A stretch of DNA of 64,000 bases from JBEVJC01 sp040510375 (GTDB taxonomy: Bacteria; Bacteroidota; Bacteroidia; Chitinophagales; Chitinophagaceae). Below the pieces are notes generated by a model, which was given only the letters and a program-made list of their open reading frames with translations, was not told the origin of the DNA and ran no database searches. Location of the stretch: contig JBEVJC010000014.1 in the NCBI GenBank assembly GCA_040510375.1, positions 124,001 to 188,000 of the forward strand, written 5' to 3'. Of the stretch, positions 9,524 through 18,974 are shown piece after piece (the first letter of the stretch is position 1; each line of letters starts with the position of its first letter). The position numbers and the translations under genes are program-made.

Positions 9524-9727
9524 ATGGGCAGATTTTTCCGCCGTACTATTGCGATAGTAATACATGGCCTTATTACCTACTTCATCCTGACCCTGGCTAT
9601 TCAAGGTAATATCACCAGTAGCTGGATAAAATTCGTGGGTTTCATCTCCCTCCTGCTACTGCTTCTTTTCTTTTTCACCCTTCACATTATATCGTTTTTC
9701 TATTTTGTAAAATCCATCACCAAATAA
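9524..9727 (+). CDS. Small hypothetical membrane protein
   Basis: 67 residues with two hydrophobic segments (about residues 8-28 and 36-60) and a basic N-terminus, so probably a two-pass inner-membrane protein. Not recognised as a known family. A good promoter lies just upstream. It faces the amino-acid permease tail to tail with a 15-nt gap and starts 161 nt from the divergent cphB. Any link to cyanophycin use is only positional. Confidence 0.6.
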   Translation: MGRFFRRTIAIVIHGLITYFILTLAIQGNITSSWIKFVGFISLLLLLLFFFTLHIISFFYFVKSITK

Positions 9728-9742
9728 CCGGCGATGGTTTGT

Positions 9743-11068
9743 TCATAATACCATTTTCCGTTTTCGTTCGATCAGGAAGAAAAGCAGCACGCCGGTCATT
9801 GCAATACCCAGACCGTAGAGGGCAAACCATCCCGTTGAAATAAAGAGGAAGACCCATACCGCCATAGAAATGATGACAGGAAGGGGATACAGCCACATGC
9901 GAAAGGGCAGGTCCGCTGTTCCAAAACGTAAACGAAGTAATACCACACCGGCCGATTGTCCGATAAACTGGATCACGATCCGCATGGCGAGGATGGCAGT
10001 GATCACATCACCCAGTTTCATAAAAAGACTGAAGGCAAATGCAATCCCGCATAAAAAAAGCAGGGACACATAGGGGAAATCTTTGCTGGGATGCAGTTTT
10101 TTGAATGCCGGGAAAAAGTTGCCGTCCAGCGCCGCTGCATACGGTATACGTGAGTATCCAAGCACCACGGCAAACAATGATGACATGGCGATCAGCAGGA
10201 TCAGCACTGTTACAATGATTGCGGCTGTACGTCCGTAAACCATTTCCATAAAAGAGCTGACCAGGTACCTGTCGTCCGCCATCACCGATTGCCAGGGCAC
10301 TACACCCATTATACTGATATTCATCAACAGGTATAAAGTGGCGATCCCAAAGATGGAAATAAAAATACTTCGCGGGATATTGACACCTGGATTCCTGATA
10401 TCACCACCGAGGTGGCAAACATTATAATATCCAAGAAAGGAGTAGACCGTTTTTAAGGAACCATAACCGATTGCACTTACAAATGCCGTACTGAAAAAGG
10501 AACTTCCCGATTCAGGAAGCAGGTGCACCGGGTGCTGGCGATGGGTCAGGCCGCTGTAAATAATCCAGCAGATGGTAAGGATCACAATCGAACCCAGCAC
10601 AACCGAGATCTTGCCGATGGTTTCAATCTTCCGGTACAATAAAAGCAGTACTATAATAATCAGTCCGCCTGAAACCATTTTTTGCTGAATGCTGGTCAGG
10701 TCCACGAGGTAAGAAAGATACTGGGCAAAACCAATGGCGCCGGAAGCCACCACCAGCGGGGCCTGGATGCTTGTCTGCCAGACAAATAAAAAGCTCATGA
10801 GTTTCCCGCCTTTTTCACCGTAGGCAATGCGGTGGAAATTATAGGTGCCGCCGGCAAGCGGGTAACGGGCACCAAGTTCGCTCCAGATCATTCCATCCAT
10901 CAGCGCAGCGAAGGCCCCGAAAATCCAGGCCCAGAGAAAGAGTCCGTTATCAAACTGGCTCACTACAAAGGGGATCACCACAAATGGCCCGATCCCAACC
11001 ATATCAATCATATTGATGGAAGTGGCCTGCAGCAGGTTGATTTTTCGGTTACCGGTAGTCTGATTCAA
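9743..11068 (-). CDS. APC-superfamily amino-acid permease
   Basis: 441 residues, about 12 membrane helices. The N-terminus has the conserved first-helix glycine region of APC transporters (MVGIGPFVV), and the fold fits the AA_permease_2 type. It moves amino acids across the inner membrane; the substrate cannot be read off. It lies between cphB and cphA, divergent from cphA, so import of Arg or Asp for cyanophycin, or export of breakdown products, is a reasonable guess from context only. Confidence 0.85.
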   Translation of the reverse strand: MNQTTGNRKINLLQATSINMIDMVGIGPFVVIPFVVSQFDNGLFLWAWIFGAFAALMDGMIWSELGARYPLAGGTYNFHRIAYGEKGGKLMSFLFVWQTSIQAPLVVASGAIGFAQYLSYLVDLTSIQQKMVSGGLIIIVLLLLYRKIETIGKISVVLGSIVILTICWIIYSGLTHRQHPVHLLPESGSSFFSTAFVSAIGYGSLKTVYSFLGYYNVCHLGGDIRNPGVNIPRSIFISIFGIATLYLLMNISIMGVVPWQSVMADDRYLVSSFMEMVYGRTAAIIVTVLILLIAMSSLFAVVLGYSRIPYAAALDGNFFPAFKKLHPSKDFPYVSLLFLCGIAFAFSLFMKLGDVITAILAMRIVIQFIGQSAGVVLLRLRFGTADLPFRMWLYPLPVIISMAVWVFLFISTGWFALYGLGIAMTGVLLFFLIERKRKMVL

Positions 11069-11249
11069 TGATGTTGGTTGTGGAAATGTAACAGGCGATC
11101 CGCAGGATTTGTTCTGTTTTCAAACCCTGGCAGACACTTGTAAGTTACGGCAAGTAGTGCTGTCAGCGTGCATCGGGAAAGCAACGAATTTAATTTTTTG
11201 AAATTGGTTCATCATTCAAAAAACAATTAACTTCCGAGGAAAGACTATC

Positions 11250-13895
11250 ATGCGAATACTTGAGATCAAGGTATTGAGGGGACCGAATTACTGGAGTGTC
11301 CGGCGCCCGAAACTCATCCAGCTGAAACTGGACCTGGAAGAACTTGAACAGCTGCCCACCAACAAAATCGAAGGTTTCAGGGAGCGGCTGGAAAACTTAC
11401 TCCCCACCCTTGCCACGCACCGGTGCAGTGAAGGAGTGCCCGGTGGTTTTTTCAGTCGCGTAGATGAGGGAACCTGGATGGGTCATGTGATCGAACACAT
11501 CGCGCTTGAAATAATGACACTTGCCGGGATGGATTGCGGTTTTGGCCGCACAAGAAGTACGGGGGAACGCGAAGGCGTATACTTTGTTGTTTTTGATTAT
11601 ATGGAAGAAGATGCCGGTGTGTATGCTGCGCGGGCATCGGTGCGGATTGCTGAGGCGCTTATTGCAGGAACTCCCTACGACCTGCAGCCCGATATCCAGG
11701 AAATGCGTGAAATCCGCGAGGATACAAGGCTTGGACCTTCCACTGGTTGTATTGTAGAGGAAGCAGCAAGACGGAATATTCCTTATATCCGGCTGAATAA
11801 ACAAAGCCTGGTGCAGCTGGGATATGGCATTCACCAGAAAAGAATCCGCGCAACCATTGCTTCCACTACGGGAAATATTGCGGTTGACATTGCCTGCGAT
11901 AAGGAAGAAACTAAGAACCTGCTCACCGCAGCAGAAATTCCGGTCCCGAAGGGAATGGTTATCCGTAATGAGGAAGGACTGAAAGAAGCAGTGGAACGGT
12001 TCGGATATCCGCTTGTGATTAAACCGATCGACGGGAATCACGGTAAGGGCAACACCACCAATATTACTACCTGGGATCAATCATTAAAAGCATTTGAAGC
12101 CGCCCAGCATTATGGAAGGAGCACCATTGTTGAAAAATATATTACCGGGGTCGACTTCCGCGTGCTGGTGATCAATTATAAGTTTATCTGTGCCGCGTTG
12201 CGTACACCGGCTTCGGTAACCGGTGATGGTGAACACACGATCCAATGGCTGATTGAAGAAGTGAATAAAGATGAGCGGCGTGGTTTTGGTCATGAAAAAG
12301 TGCTGACCCAGATCAAGATCGACGGCTTCACCGAAAAGATCCTGGATGAAAAGGGATACAACCTGGAAACAATACCTGCAAAAGGAGAAGTGGTGGCAGT
12401 TAAACCCACGGCTAACCTGTCGACCGGTGGTACCTCAACCGATGTTACTGATGAAGTACACCCGGCAAATATTTTTATGTGCGAAAGGATTGCCCGGATT
12501 ATCGGACTGGATATCTGTGGTATCGATATAATGGCTGCTGATCTTCGCACCCCGGTTTCTGAAAATGGCGGTGCCGTTCTGGAAGTCAATGCTGCCCCGG
12601 GTTTCCGGATGCATATTGAACCGTCCGAGGGATTACCCCGTAATGCTGCGGAACCCGTGGTGGACATGCTTTTCCCGAAGGGAAGTACTGGTCGCATTCC
12701 TATTATCGCCATTACCGGGACCAATGGCAAGACTACCACTACCCGTCTAACAGCGCATATTGTAAAAAATTCAGGGAAAAAAGTGGGCTATACTACTTCT
12801 GATGGTGTGTATATCCAGAACCAGATGATGATGAAGGGTGATTGTACCGGTCCTGTGAGTTCAGCATTTGTTTTAAAAGACCCTACTGTTGAGTTTGCGG
12901 TACTGGAATGTGCCAGGGGCGGGATCCTGAAATCGGGTTTGTCGTTCCAGCATTGTGATGTGGCAATTGTAACCAATGTTGCCGCAGATCATATGGGTTT
13001 GGGAGGTATCAATACCGTGGAACAGATGGCCAAGGTAAAGGCTGTTCTTCCCGAAACCGTTTTCCCGCATGGGTATGCAATTTTGAATGCAGACGACGAT
13101 CTTGTTTATGCCATGCGGAAGGGACTCGATTGTAATGTGGCGCTGTTCAGTATGGACGAAAATAATCCAAGGATAAAAAGGCATTGTGGTAAGGGCGGTC
13201 TGGCTACCGTTTATGAAAATGGATATATCAGTATTATGAAGGGCACCTGGAAGATCAGGGTACTTCCGGTTAAAGACATTCCGCTCACTTATGAAGGTAA
13301 GGCCATACATAATGTGCAGAATTGCCTGCCAGCGGTACTGGCCACCTACCTGTTCCGCGATATTTCCATTGAAGACATCCGGTCTTCGTTGAATTCATTC
13401 ATCCCTTCGTCGGTACAGACGCCGGGCAGGCTGAATTTTTTCCATTTCCGGAATTATACCGTGCTCGCTGATTTTGCCCATAATCCGCATGGATTGAAAC
13501 TCCTGGGCGATTTTATCAGTAAACTGGATTATTCAAAACGGATCGGACTTATTTCCGGAACGGGCGATCGCCGCGATGAGGATATCCGCGAACTCGGTAG
13601 TATTTCTGCCAAACATTTCGATGAAATCATCATCCGGTGTGATAAAAACCTGCGTGGGCGCAGTGCTGAAGACATAATTGAGTTGCTGCAAAGCGGGATC
13701 CGGGAGGTAAGTCCCGACCTGCCAACCATGGTCATTCCAAATGAGAACGAGGCCCTGGAATATATTTACGCGAATCCGCAATTTGGTGCACTCTATGTCA
13801 TTATGTGTGATGTAGTTGCAGGAGCAATTGATAAAATCCGGGAATTGAAGGAGCGGGAGGATAAAACCCCGTTTTCCGGACCGGTTAATGTATAA
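11250..13895 (+). CDS. cphA: Cyanophycin synthetase
   Basis: 881 residues, normal for CphA1. The start MRILEIKVLRGPNYWS is typical. Domains in order: N-terminal domain (1 to about 160), ATP-grasp that adds Asp to the backbone (about 220-480), and a Mur-ligase-like part that adds Arg to the Asp side chain, with P-loop GTNGKTTTT near residue 488. The ATG at 11250 follows a GAGGAAAG ribosome-binding site. It makes multi-L-arginyl-poly-L-aspartate, an insoluble nitrogen store. The divergent permease and cphB complete a synthesis/use module. Confidence 0.96.
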   Translation: MRILEIKVLRGPNYWSVRRPKLIQLKLDLEELEQLPTNKIEGFRERLENLLPTLATHRCSEGVPGGFFSRVDEGTWMGHVIEHIALEIMTLAGMDCGFGRTRSTGEREGVYFVVFDYMEEDAGVYAARASVRIAEALIAGTPYDLQPDIQEMREIREDTRLGPSTGCIVEEAARRNIPYIRLNKQSLVQLGYGIHQKRIRATIASTTGNIAVDIACDKEETKNLLTAAEIPVPKGMVIRNEEGLKEAVERFGYPLVIKPIDGNHGKGNTTNITTWDQSLKAFEAAQHYGRSTIVEKYITGVDFRVLVINYKFICAALRTPASVTGDGEHTIQWLIEEVNKDERRGFGHEKVLTQIKIDGFTEKILDEKGYNLETIPAKGEVVAVKPTANLSTGGTSTDVTDEVHPANIFMCERIARIIGLDICGIDIMAADLRTPVSENGGAVLEVNAAPGFRMHIEPSEGLPRNAAEPVVDMLFPKGSTGRIPIIAITGTNGKTTTTRLTAHIVKNSGKKVGYTTSDGVYIQNQMMMKGDCTGPVSSAFVLKDPTVEFAVLECARGGILKSGLSFQHCDVAIVTNVAADHMGLGGINTVEQMAKVKAVLPETVFPHGYAILNADDDLVYAMRKGLDCNVALFSMDENNPRIKRHCGKGGLATVYENGYISIMKGTWKIRVLPVKDIPLTYEGKAIHNVQNCLPAVLATYLFRDISIEDIRSSLNSFIPSSVQTPGRLNFFHFRNYTVLADFAHNPHGLKLLGDFISKLDYSKRIGLISGTGDRRDEDIRELGSISAKHFDEIIIRCDKNLRGRSAEDIIELLQSGIREVSPDLPTMVIPNENEALEYIYANPQFGALYVIMCDVVAGAIDKIRELKEREDKTPFSGPVNV

Positions 13896-13910
13896 ATTCT
13901 TTAAAAAGCA

Positions 13911-13942
13911 TTTGGGAAAAAAGCAAGGACTCCCTATTTTTG
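13911..13942 (+). promoter_or_regulatory. Promoter of tRNA-Gln
   Basis: TTTG at 13911-13914, 20 nt spacer, TATTTTTG at 13935-13942, a full match to the Bacteroidota consensus. The tRNA begins 38 nt after the -7 box. Confidence 0.65.
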
Positions 13943-13979
13943 CACTCCCATATCAGAAATACTGATACGGAACAAGGAT

Positions 13980-14050
13980 TGACCCATGGTGTAATGGTAA
14001 CACTACTGATTTTGGTTCAGTTATTTAAGGTTCGAATCCTTATGGGTCAA
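13980..14050 (+). tRNA. tRNA-Gln (anticodon TTG)
   Basis: A 71-nt cloverleaf. Acceptor TGACCCA (13980-13986) pairs with TGGGTCA (14043-14049), discriminator A at 14050. Anticodon stem ACTGA/TCAGT holds the loop TTTTGGT, so the anticodon is TTG, reading CAA. T arm is TAAGG-TTCGAAT-CCTTA. CCA is not encoded. A promoter precedes it and a terminator follows, so it is a single-tRNA transcript. Confidence 0.95.
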
Positions 14051-14053
14051 CGG

Positions 14054-14097
14054 AAAAGGACAAATCGAGATTTTTATCGGTTTGTCCTTTTTTATTT
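14054..14097 (+). terminator. Rho-independent terminator of tRNA-Gln
   Basis: AAAGGACAAA pairs with TTTGTCCTTT around a 16-nt loop, followed by a T-rich run. It begins 4 nt after the tRNA. From here to 14348 (about 250 nt) nothing further was recognised. Confidence 0.85.
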
Positions 14098-14348
14098 TCA
14101 TTAAAACCCCCATACAGCTTGTATATTAGCTCAACTGCTTCAGTGAATCAAGGGGTTCAGTAAACTCAATCCGTCAATAGTCAATTTTTCGAGGTATATC
14201 GAATCTGATATTTCCCATTTTACGTTTAATATCAGCATCATCGTAGAGTTTAACAAACCTTCGCAAATAGATAAGTAAACCCGGCAGGGCCGCAATTGAG
14301 CAGTCCAATTTTGGTTGAAACTGTTTTCACATAATAAACGGCGTGTTT

Positions 14349-15305
14349 ATGCAGAATAGCCGAAGAGAATTTATCCGAAAGTCAATTTTGCTTTCCGGGA
14401 CGGTGGGATTTGGTACACCATCGGAGTCAAATAAATGTTATTCCCTGAATGAAGGTAGTGACCGGTTGGTACTATTGGGTACACAGGGTGGACCACTCAT
14501 TCGCTCCTATAAACAAACACCATCTGCCAATCTAATTGTTTATAAAAATATTCCTTTTGTTATCGACACGGGGTATGGAGCCACATTTAAATTGCGTGAA
14601 GCCGGGGTCAACTTATCTACACTCAGATATATATTTATTACACACCTGCACTCCGACCATTACCTTGACCTCGGTCCCTTGCTGTATAATGCATGGATAT
14701 CAGGTTTAGGAGAACAAGTGCATGTTTATGCTCCGGCCGGAATTAAGTCTTTGCTGAATGCTTATTGGAAATCCAACAAATATGACATTACTACAAGGAT
14801 TAAAGATGAAGGACGTTCCGACATCAGAAAACTTGTAATAGTGCATGAAATAAAACAAGGAATACTGACAGCAAATCCAGAATTTGAAATTAACTGCTTA
14901 AAAAATATTCACCCACCTGTTGATGACAGTTATGCCTTTAGGTTTAAACTCGGCAAAAAGATTATTGTTTTTTCCGGGGATACGGCTTATTGTCCATCCC
15001 TGGCGGAATTCGCAACTGGTGCTGATTACCTTATTCATGAAATTATGTATACCCCGGCAGTTGACGAAATGGCGAAACGACGTCCTAATGCCACCAAATT
15101 GATTACAAGTATTAAATCGCACCATACTTCAGCAGAAGATGTGGGAAGGATAGCAACTGCAGCGAAAGTAAAGAACCTGATTTTAAATCACTTTGTTCCT
15201 CCGGATGACAAGTCCCTTACAGAACAAACATGGATTAATGCTGTCAGAACTACTTTTTCAGGGTCGGTAATAGTTGGAAAGGATTTATTGCAATTTGAGC
15301 TATAG
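14349..15305 (+). CDS. MBL-fold metallo-hydrolase with Tat-like signal
   Basis: 318 residues from the ATG at 14349 (a GTG two codons earlier is possible). The N-terminus has a twin-arginine-like signal (SRREFIRKS), suggesting export. The metal site HLHSDH near residue 98 and later Asp (FSGDTAY) and His (ILNHF) ligands place it in the MBL superfamily, closest in pattern to the RNase Z/arylsulfatase-like branch. Substrate unknown. It is flanked by unrelated single genes. Confidence 0.85.
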   Translation: MQNSRREFIRKSILLSGTVGFGTPSESNKCYSLNEGSDRLVLLGTQGGPLIRSYKQTPSANLIVYKNIPFVIDTGYGATFKLREAGVNLSTLRYIFITHLHSDHYLDLGPLLYNAWISGLGEQVHVYAPAGIKSLLNAYWKSNKYDITTRIKDEGRSDIRKLVIVHEIKQGILTANPEFEINCLKNIHPPVDDSYAFRFKLGKKIIVFSGDTAYCPSLAEFATGADYLIHEIMYTPAVDEMAKRRPNATKLITSIKSHHTSAEDVGRIATAAKVKNLILNHFVPPDDKSLTEQTWINAVRTTFSGSVIVGKDLLQFEL

Positions 15306-15373
15306 AAAGCTAATGGCAAAACAGTAGCACCGTCGTACCTGCTGCTACTCTTTAGTATAGGTAAGAATTTCCA

Positions 15374-15691
15374 TTACGTTGTTTGAATGCCGCCACCGCC
15401 AGACATGAGGAAACGTCCGTTGCCTTCCGCCGGTAATAACAGTTCAAAATTTATTTCCTTGCTGATAAGGCCGAGCACCCGGCAGAAAGGGCTGCTGAGT
15501 ATGGTTGTCGGAACCCATGGCTCAATTGGATTTTGAATAGTGTCGGAAGATTTGACTTCAGCAGACAAAATCGTTACATCCGGAAGCTGCAATTTTTTCA
15601 GCTCCTCGCAAGGCTTACAATTATTTACACTTTGTGCTGAAATGGTGCTGATGAAAAACGGGAGCAAAAAAGATATACCGGCATTTTTCAT
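15374..15691 (-). pseudogene. Truncated tannase/feruloyl-esterase-type gene, N-terminal remnant
   Basis: The Met at 15691 gives a signal peptide (MKNAGISFLLPFFISTISA) and then the start of a tannase/feruloyl esterase family protein: the CRVLG segment and FELLLPAE leading to NGRFLMSGGGG. Full members run to about 500 residues with the Ser-Asp-His triad further on. Here the frame stops at 15374 four residues after SGGGG, only about 70 nt from the next gene, and no remnant of the rest is visible. I infer a deletion pseudogene. A short secreted protein is the less likely alternative. Confidence 0.6.
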
Positions 15692-15864
15692 ACAATGAGT
15701 TATTTTTTCAAATAACGCAAATATCATTTTTCCTTTAGTCAGGTGGTTTGCTCATTCCATTCACTTTCTTTGATATTATGGCTCAACTTAGTTCCTGGCA
15801 CTTAAGAATAGCTGACCAAACGTCTTATAAAAAATAATCCATACTTTAGGGAACAACCTTTACT

Positions 15865-16677
15865 ATGACTTACAGAAAACACCAGGCGTTACCGCTGGAT
15901 TTTTATATCTACCAAACCGTCCTGCCTCGTTGCCGGGAAAACGAAAAAATCAAACTGAGAAGAGGCAGACAAGCAATCAGATATATTTTAAGATATGCCT
16001 GTATTGTCCTTCTTTCCACCAACTCCTTTGCCCAAGCCAAACCTGCAATTGGAAGAGTCGTTTATGAAAACACTGATGGCAAGTCCAACGATTTCCTGGA
16101 CTTTTGGTTTTCAGCCAGTGCTTATAAGTCCTCCCGAAGCCTTGGTGTAAATTCAATCCTGATAAATGCAATGAAAAACGGAAACATCAAGCCAGACGAC
16201 TCACTTGCCGATGTAAGGAAAATGGAAACCCGCCTGCAGGTACTTGCTGAGCTGCCGCCGGTTCAAACATACTATTCGGAAATAGGAAAAAAGGAAACGT
16301 TTAATGTAGTGAATGTTGGAGGAGCACCATATGCCATTATTGACAGTACACCCTATGTAAAATGGGAAATCCTCAACGACACGCAAACCATCAATGGCCT
16401 GCTTTGCCAAAAAGCTGCCGGTACCACCGCCCTCACCAGGTCTGAATTAATTGCATGGTTCGCTCCCTCGATCCCAACTTCAATTGCCCCTTACACGTTG
16501 AGAGGCCTTCCTGGATTACTGGTTGAAGCGTCTTATAATACACAGCCGGTATCCATCAGGATGTTAAGCCTGGAATATCCGGTCAAAGAATATCAGGATG
16601 TTTCATTTCCCCGGGATACGCCAATTATTACCCTTTCGGAATTAAGGGAAATGCAGGCAGAAAATAACCAGTATTGA
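15865..16677 (+). CDS. GLPGLI family protein, secreted
   Basis: 270 residues. The family signature is clear: W-x-I-x-N-D-T followed by GLLCQKA, then IAWFAPSIP and LRGLPGLLVE. GLPGLI proteins are Bacteroidota-specific secreted proteins of unknown function, often near TonB-dependent receptors; none is here. The signal peptide (YACIVLLSTNSFA) is preceded by about 36 extra residues if the ATG at 15865 is used, so the true start may be a non-ATG codon downstream. It converges with the barrel protein gene across a 22-nt gap. Confidence 0.8.
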   Translation: MTYRKHQALPLDFYIYQTVLPRCRENEKIKLRRGRQAIRYILRYACIVLLSTNSFAQAKPAIGRVVYENTDGKSNDFLDFWFSASAYKSSRSLGVNSILINAMKNGNIKPDDSLADVRKMETRLQVLAELPPVQTYYSEIGKKETFNVVNVGGAPYAIIDSTPYVKWEILNDTQTINGLLCQKAAGTTALTRSELIAWFAPSIPTSIAPYTLRGLPGLLVEASYNTQPVSIRMLSLEYPVKEYQDVSFPRDTPIITLSELREMQAENNQY

Positions 16678-16699
16678 AGAAATATGGATGACAACGGCT

Positions 16700-17449
16700 C
16701 TACCATGTTCTCTTTATTCCCACCGACAGGTCATTTTGCAAAATGGTCACCGGCCGTGGATGGTCAAATGTAAAGAATGTATATGCATACGCTGCCGTAA
16801 GATGTAACCTGGGATTTAACTTATAACTATACTCCAGTCCTGCGGAAAATAGTCCGCTCTCACCAATATGTGTTACCGTGATTTGCGTCTTTCCGTTTAT
16901 ATCAAAATCCGGGCGGTGAACCAATCCGGCAAATGGAAGTGCTGCCTTAATTTTAAAACTGCTGATGTGGCTGAAATTGTAAATCAGATTTCCACGTAAT
17001 GTCAGGTAAGCCCCAGCTGTCAGATAGGTTTTGGGAGATTCGATCTTCGGCAAATAATTCATCGTACTCATCAATGTATTCAGTCCAATACCCAGGGCGG
17101 GAATTAATTTTCTGTTGGCATTAGCTGGCCCCAGGTTAAATAAATAAGCATAATTAAACATTAATAAACGGCCTTCAGCCTTCGGCGCAACAACAGCAGC
17201 CAATTTACCGCCTGAATAATTTACCTCAACTATATGTTGCCCTTTTGTGCCCCATCTTGTGTAACCGGCATTCAAAAGCATATTGGTTCCGCGATAAGTA
17301 TAGGGGGAATGGAATAAATCTTTGTCGGCGATCCTGGTGACCCCAAAAGCAAACGAAAATGTTGAGCGCGGTAAACTATCCTGTGTATGAACAGTACCGG
17401 ATATGGCATTGGTCAGTATAATCGCAATGGAATAGATTGTGATGCTCAT
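16700..17449 (-). CDS. Hypothetical outer-membrane beta-barrel protein
   Basis: 249 residues, not recognised as a named family. An N-terminal hydrophobic segment looks like a signal peptide. The rest alternates polar and hydrophobic residues in barrel-like strands and ends in an aromatic residue (GIKRTW), typical of outer-membrane proteins. Its ATG overlaps the stop of the upstream serine hydrolase by 4 nt (ATGA), so the two are translationally coupled. Confidence 0.65.
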   Translation of the reverse strand: MSITIYSIAIILTNAISGTVHTQDSLPRSTFSFAFGVTRIADKDLFHSPYTYRGTNMLLNAGYTRWGTKGQHIVEVNYSGGKLAAVVAPKAEGRLLMFNYAYLFNLGPANANRKLIPALGIGLNTLMSTMNYLPKIESPKTYLTAGAYLTLRGNLIYNFSHISSFKIKAALPFAGLVHRPDFDINGKTQITVTHIGESGLFSAGLEYSYKLNPRLHLTAAYAYTFFTFDHPRPVTILQNDLSVGIKRTW

Positions 17450-18534
17450 TGAATGGAAGGTAAAATGTATTTATTAACGATTTCAAAATTCTGAAGTCCG
17501 ATTCCTGTATTCTGATTGCCGCTGGTAAATACCATCACCAGATTTCTGGAAGGGATAATAAATAGTTGTTGCCCCCCATTGCCGTCAGCAAAATACGCTT
17601 CAATATTTCCATCAAATGCCTGTTTCCACCAGAGATAACCATACCCATCAAAACTACCAAATGACTGTTCTTTGATCTGGCTTGACTGTTCAACCCATCC
17701 GGGTGCCACAATCTGCACTCCATTGTACTGCCCGTTATTCAGCATAAGCAATCCGATCTTTGCCATATCCCTCGGCCTCATATAAAACAATCCTCCCGCC
17801 GAAGCCTTTCCATCCGGCATTATATGCCATTGGTAAGTATCGATATTCAAAGGTTTAAAAAGATATTTATCAGCGAACTCCTGGATGGATAGTCCACTCC
17901 GGTTTTCTATGACGCGACCGAGTGTGACCGGGCATCCCGTACAGTAGCTGGGAGCAGATCCCGGTTTGCGGACCATTGGTAAATCCAAAGTAAATTTTAC
18001 CCAGTCATTACTTTGCTGCATTTTACCTTCCGTTTGTTTGTTCCAGTCGTCACAATCCAAACCCGAAGTCATATTCAACAGGTGCTCGATCGTGATTTCG
18101 TTTTTCCACGGGTCGGGATTACCGAAGTTTTCATATTCAGGAAGCAGCTGGATTACCGGCGTATGTATGTCGTCAATAAATCCTTTATCAATAGCTATTC
18201 CAACAAGAATGGAAGTAATACTTTTTCCAGCTGAAAATATATTATGCAGAACATTGCCTGAGTAACCATGAAAATAATTTTCATATACCAGTTTGTTATT
18301 TCTAAGTATCAGAAGAGCATCAATCCTTTTGTATTTTTCACTTACGATCAGATTGGTTACTTCCGTGATAATATTCTCATCCATTCCTTCCGCTGCCAGC
18401 GGGGATACCGAGAATTCATTCTGCACATCATCGGGAACATTATAGCTGTAATGGGGATCAGGATCACTGAGTTTTGCACAGCCCACCGTAAAACAGGACA
18501 AGGGCAACAAAAAATAAATGAAAAATTTGTTCAT
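17446..18534 (-). CDS. Serine hydrolase (class C beta-lactamase fold), lipoprotein
   Basis: 362 residues from the Met at 18534; a start 8 codons earlier is possible but weakens the signal peptide. The lipobox FTVGC puts the lipid Cys at residue 19. The SxxK nucleophile motif is SAGK (residues 101-104), and a WWKQ segment and a C-terminal GNGGQQ replace the usual Tyr and KTG-type motifs. Family members include PBPs, esterases and D-aminopeptidases; it probably acts in the periplasm. Coupled to the barrel gene downstream. Confidence 0.82.
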   Translation of the reverse strand: MNKFFIYFLLPLSCFTVGCAKLSDPDPHYSYNVPDDVQNEFSVSPLAAEGMDENIITEVTNLIVSEKYKRIDALLILRNNKLVYENYFHGYSGNVLHNIFSAGKSITSILVGIAIDKGFIDDIHTPVIQLLPEYENFGNPDPWKNEITIEHLLNMTSGLDCDDWNKQTEGKMQQSNDWVKFTLDLPMVRKPGSAPSYCTGCPVTLGRVIENRSGLSIQEFADKYLFKPLNIDTYQWHIMPDGKASAGGLFYMRPRDMAKIGLLMLNNGQYNGVQIVAPGWVEQSSQIKEQSFGSFDGYGYLWWKQAFDGNIEAYFADGNGGQQLFIIPSRNLVMVFTSGNQNTGIGLQNFEIVNKYILPSIQ

Positions 18535-18650
18535 CAGCAGGGTTTTGGCAATAAACAATAATAGCAGTATGATGCGTAAGATAATTTTTTGCCCGCACCC
18601 TGTATAAATCGCCAGGCCAAATAAAAGTTAAACCCTGAAGAAAAAACAAA

Positions 18651-18974
18651 TCATTTTTTCGATTTACCGTTTAAAATCTCCTGCAACTTCTGAAGTTTCT
18701 TCACCCAGAACTTATCAAAATAGTTGATGAAGTCCTGCAGCTCGTTAAAACCATCCTGTTTTAAAACGCAATGGCGTTCCCTGCCAATACCCGTAATAGA
18801 AATGAAGCCCGCATTATAAAGAACCTTTACGTGTTTTGAAACAGCGGGCCGGCTGATATCAAAATTCTCCGCCAGTGAATTTATCGTCATGCTTTTTTTT
18901 GAAAGCATCATCAACATCTGCCTGCGGCTTGGGTCGGCTATTACCTGGAAGGCATCAAGGGTTTGCATGGTCAT
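18651..18974 (-). CDS. ArsR-family transcriptional regulator
   Basis: 107 residues, a compact winged helix-turn-helix (about residues 8-85) with the typical start FQVIADPSRRQMLMML and recognition helix ISRPAVSKHVKVL. No metal-binding Cys cluster is seen, so it belongs with the non-metal ArsR regulators paired with SRPBCC proteins. Its ATG overlaps the stop of the SRPBCC gene by 4 nt. Two palindromes upstream of the operon are the likely operators. Confidence 0.88.
   Translation of the reverse strand: MTMQTLDAFQVIADPSRRQMLMMLSKKSMTINSLAENFDISRPAVSKHVKVLYNAGFISITGIGRERHCVLKQDGFNELQDFINYFDKFWVKKLQKLQEILNGKSKK

Noticed and set aside
11397..12080. A 227-codon minus-strand ORF
   Set aside because: Antisense to cphA; no conserved motif.
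15323..15349. Inverted repeat AGTAGCA/TGCTACT as a terminator
   Set aside because: Only 7-bp arms with a 13-nt loop and no T tract; too weak to list.
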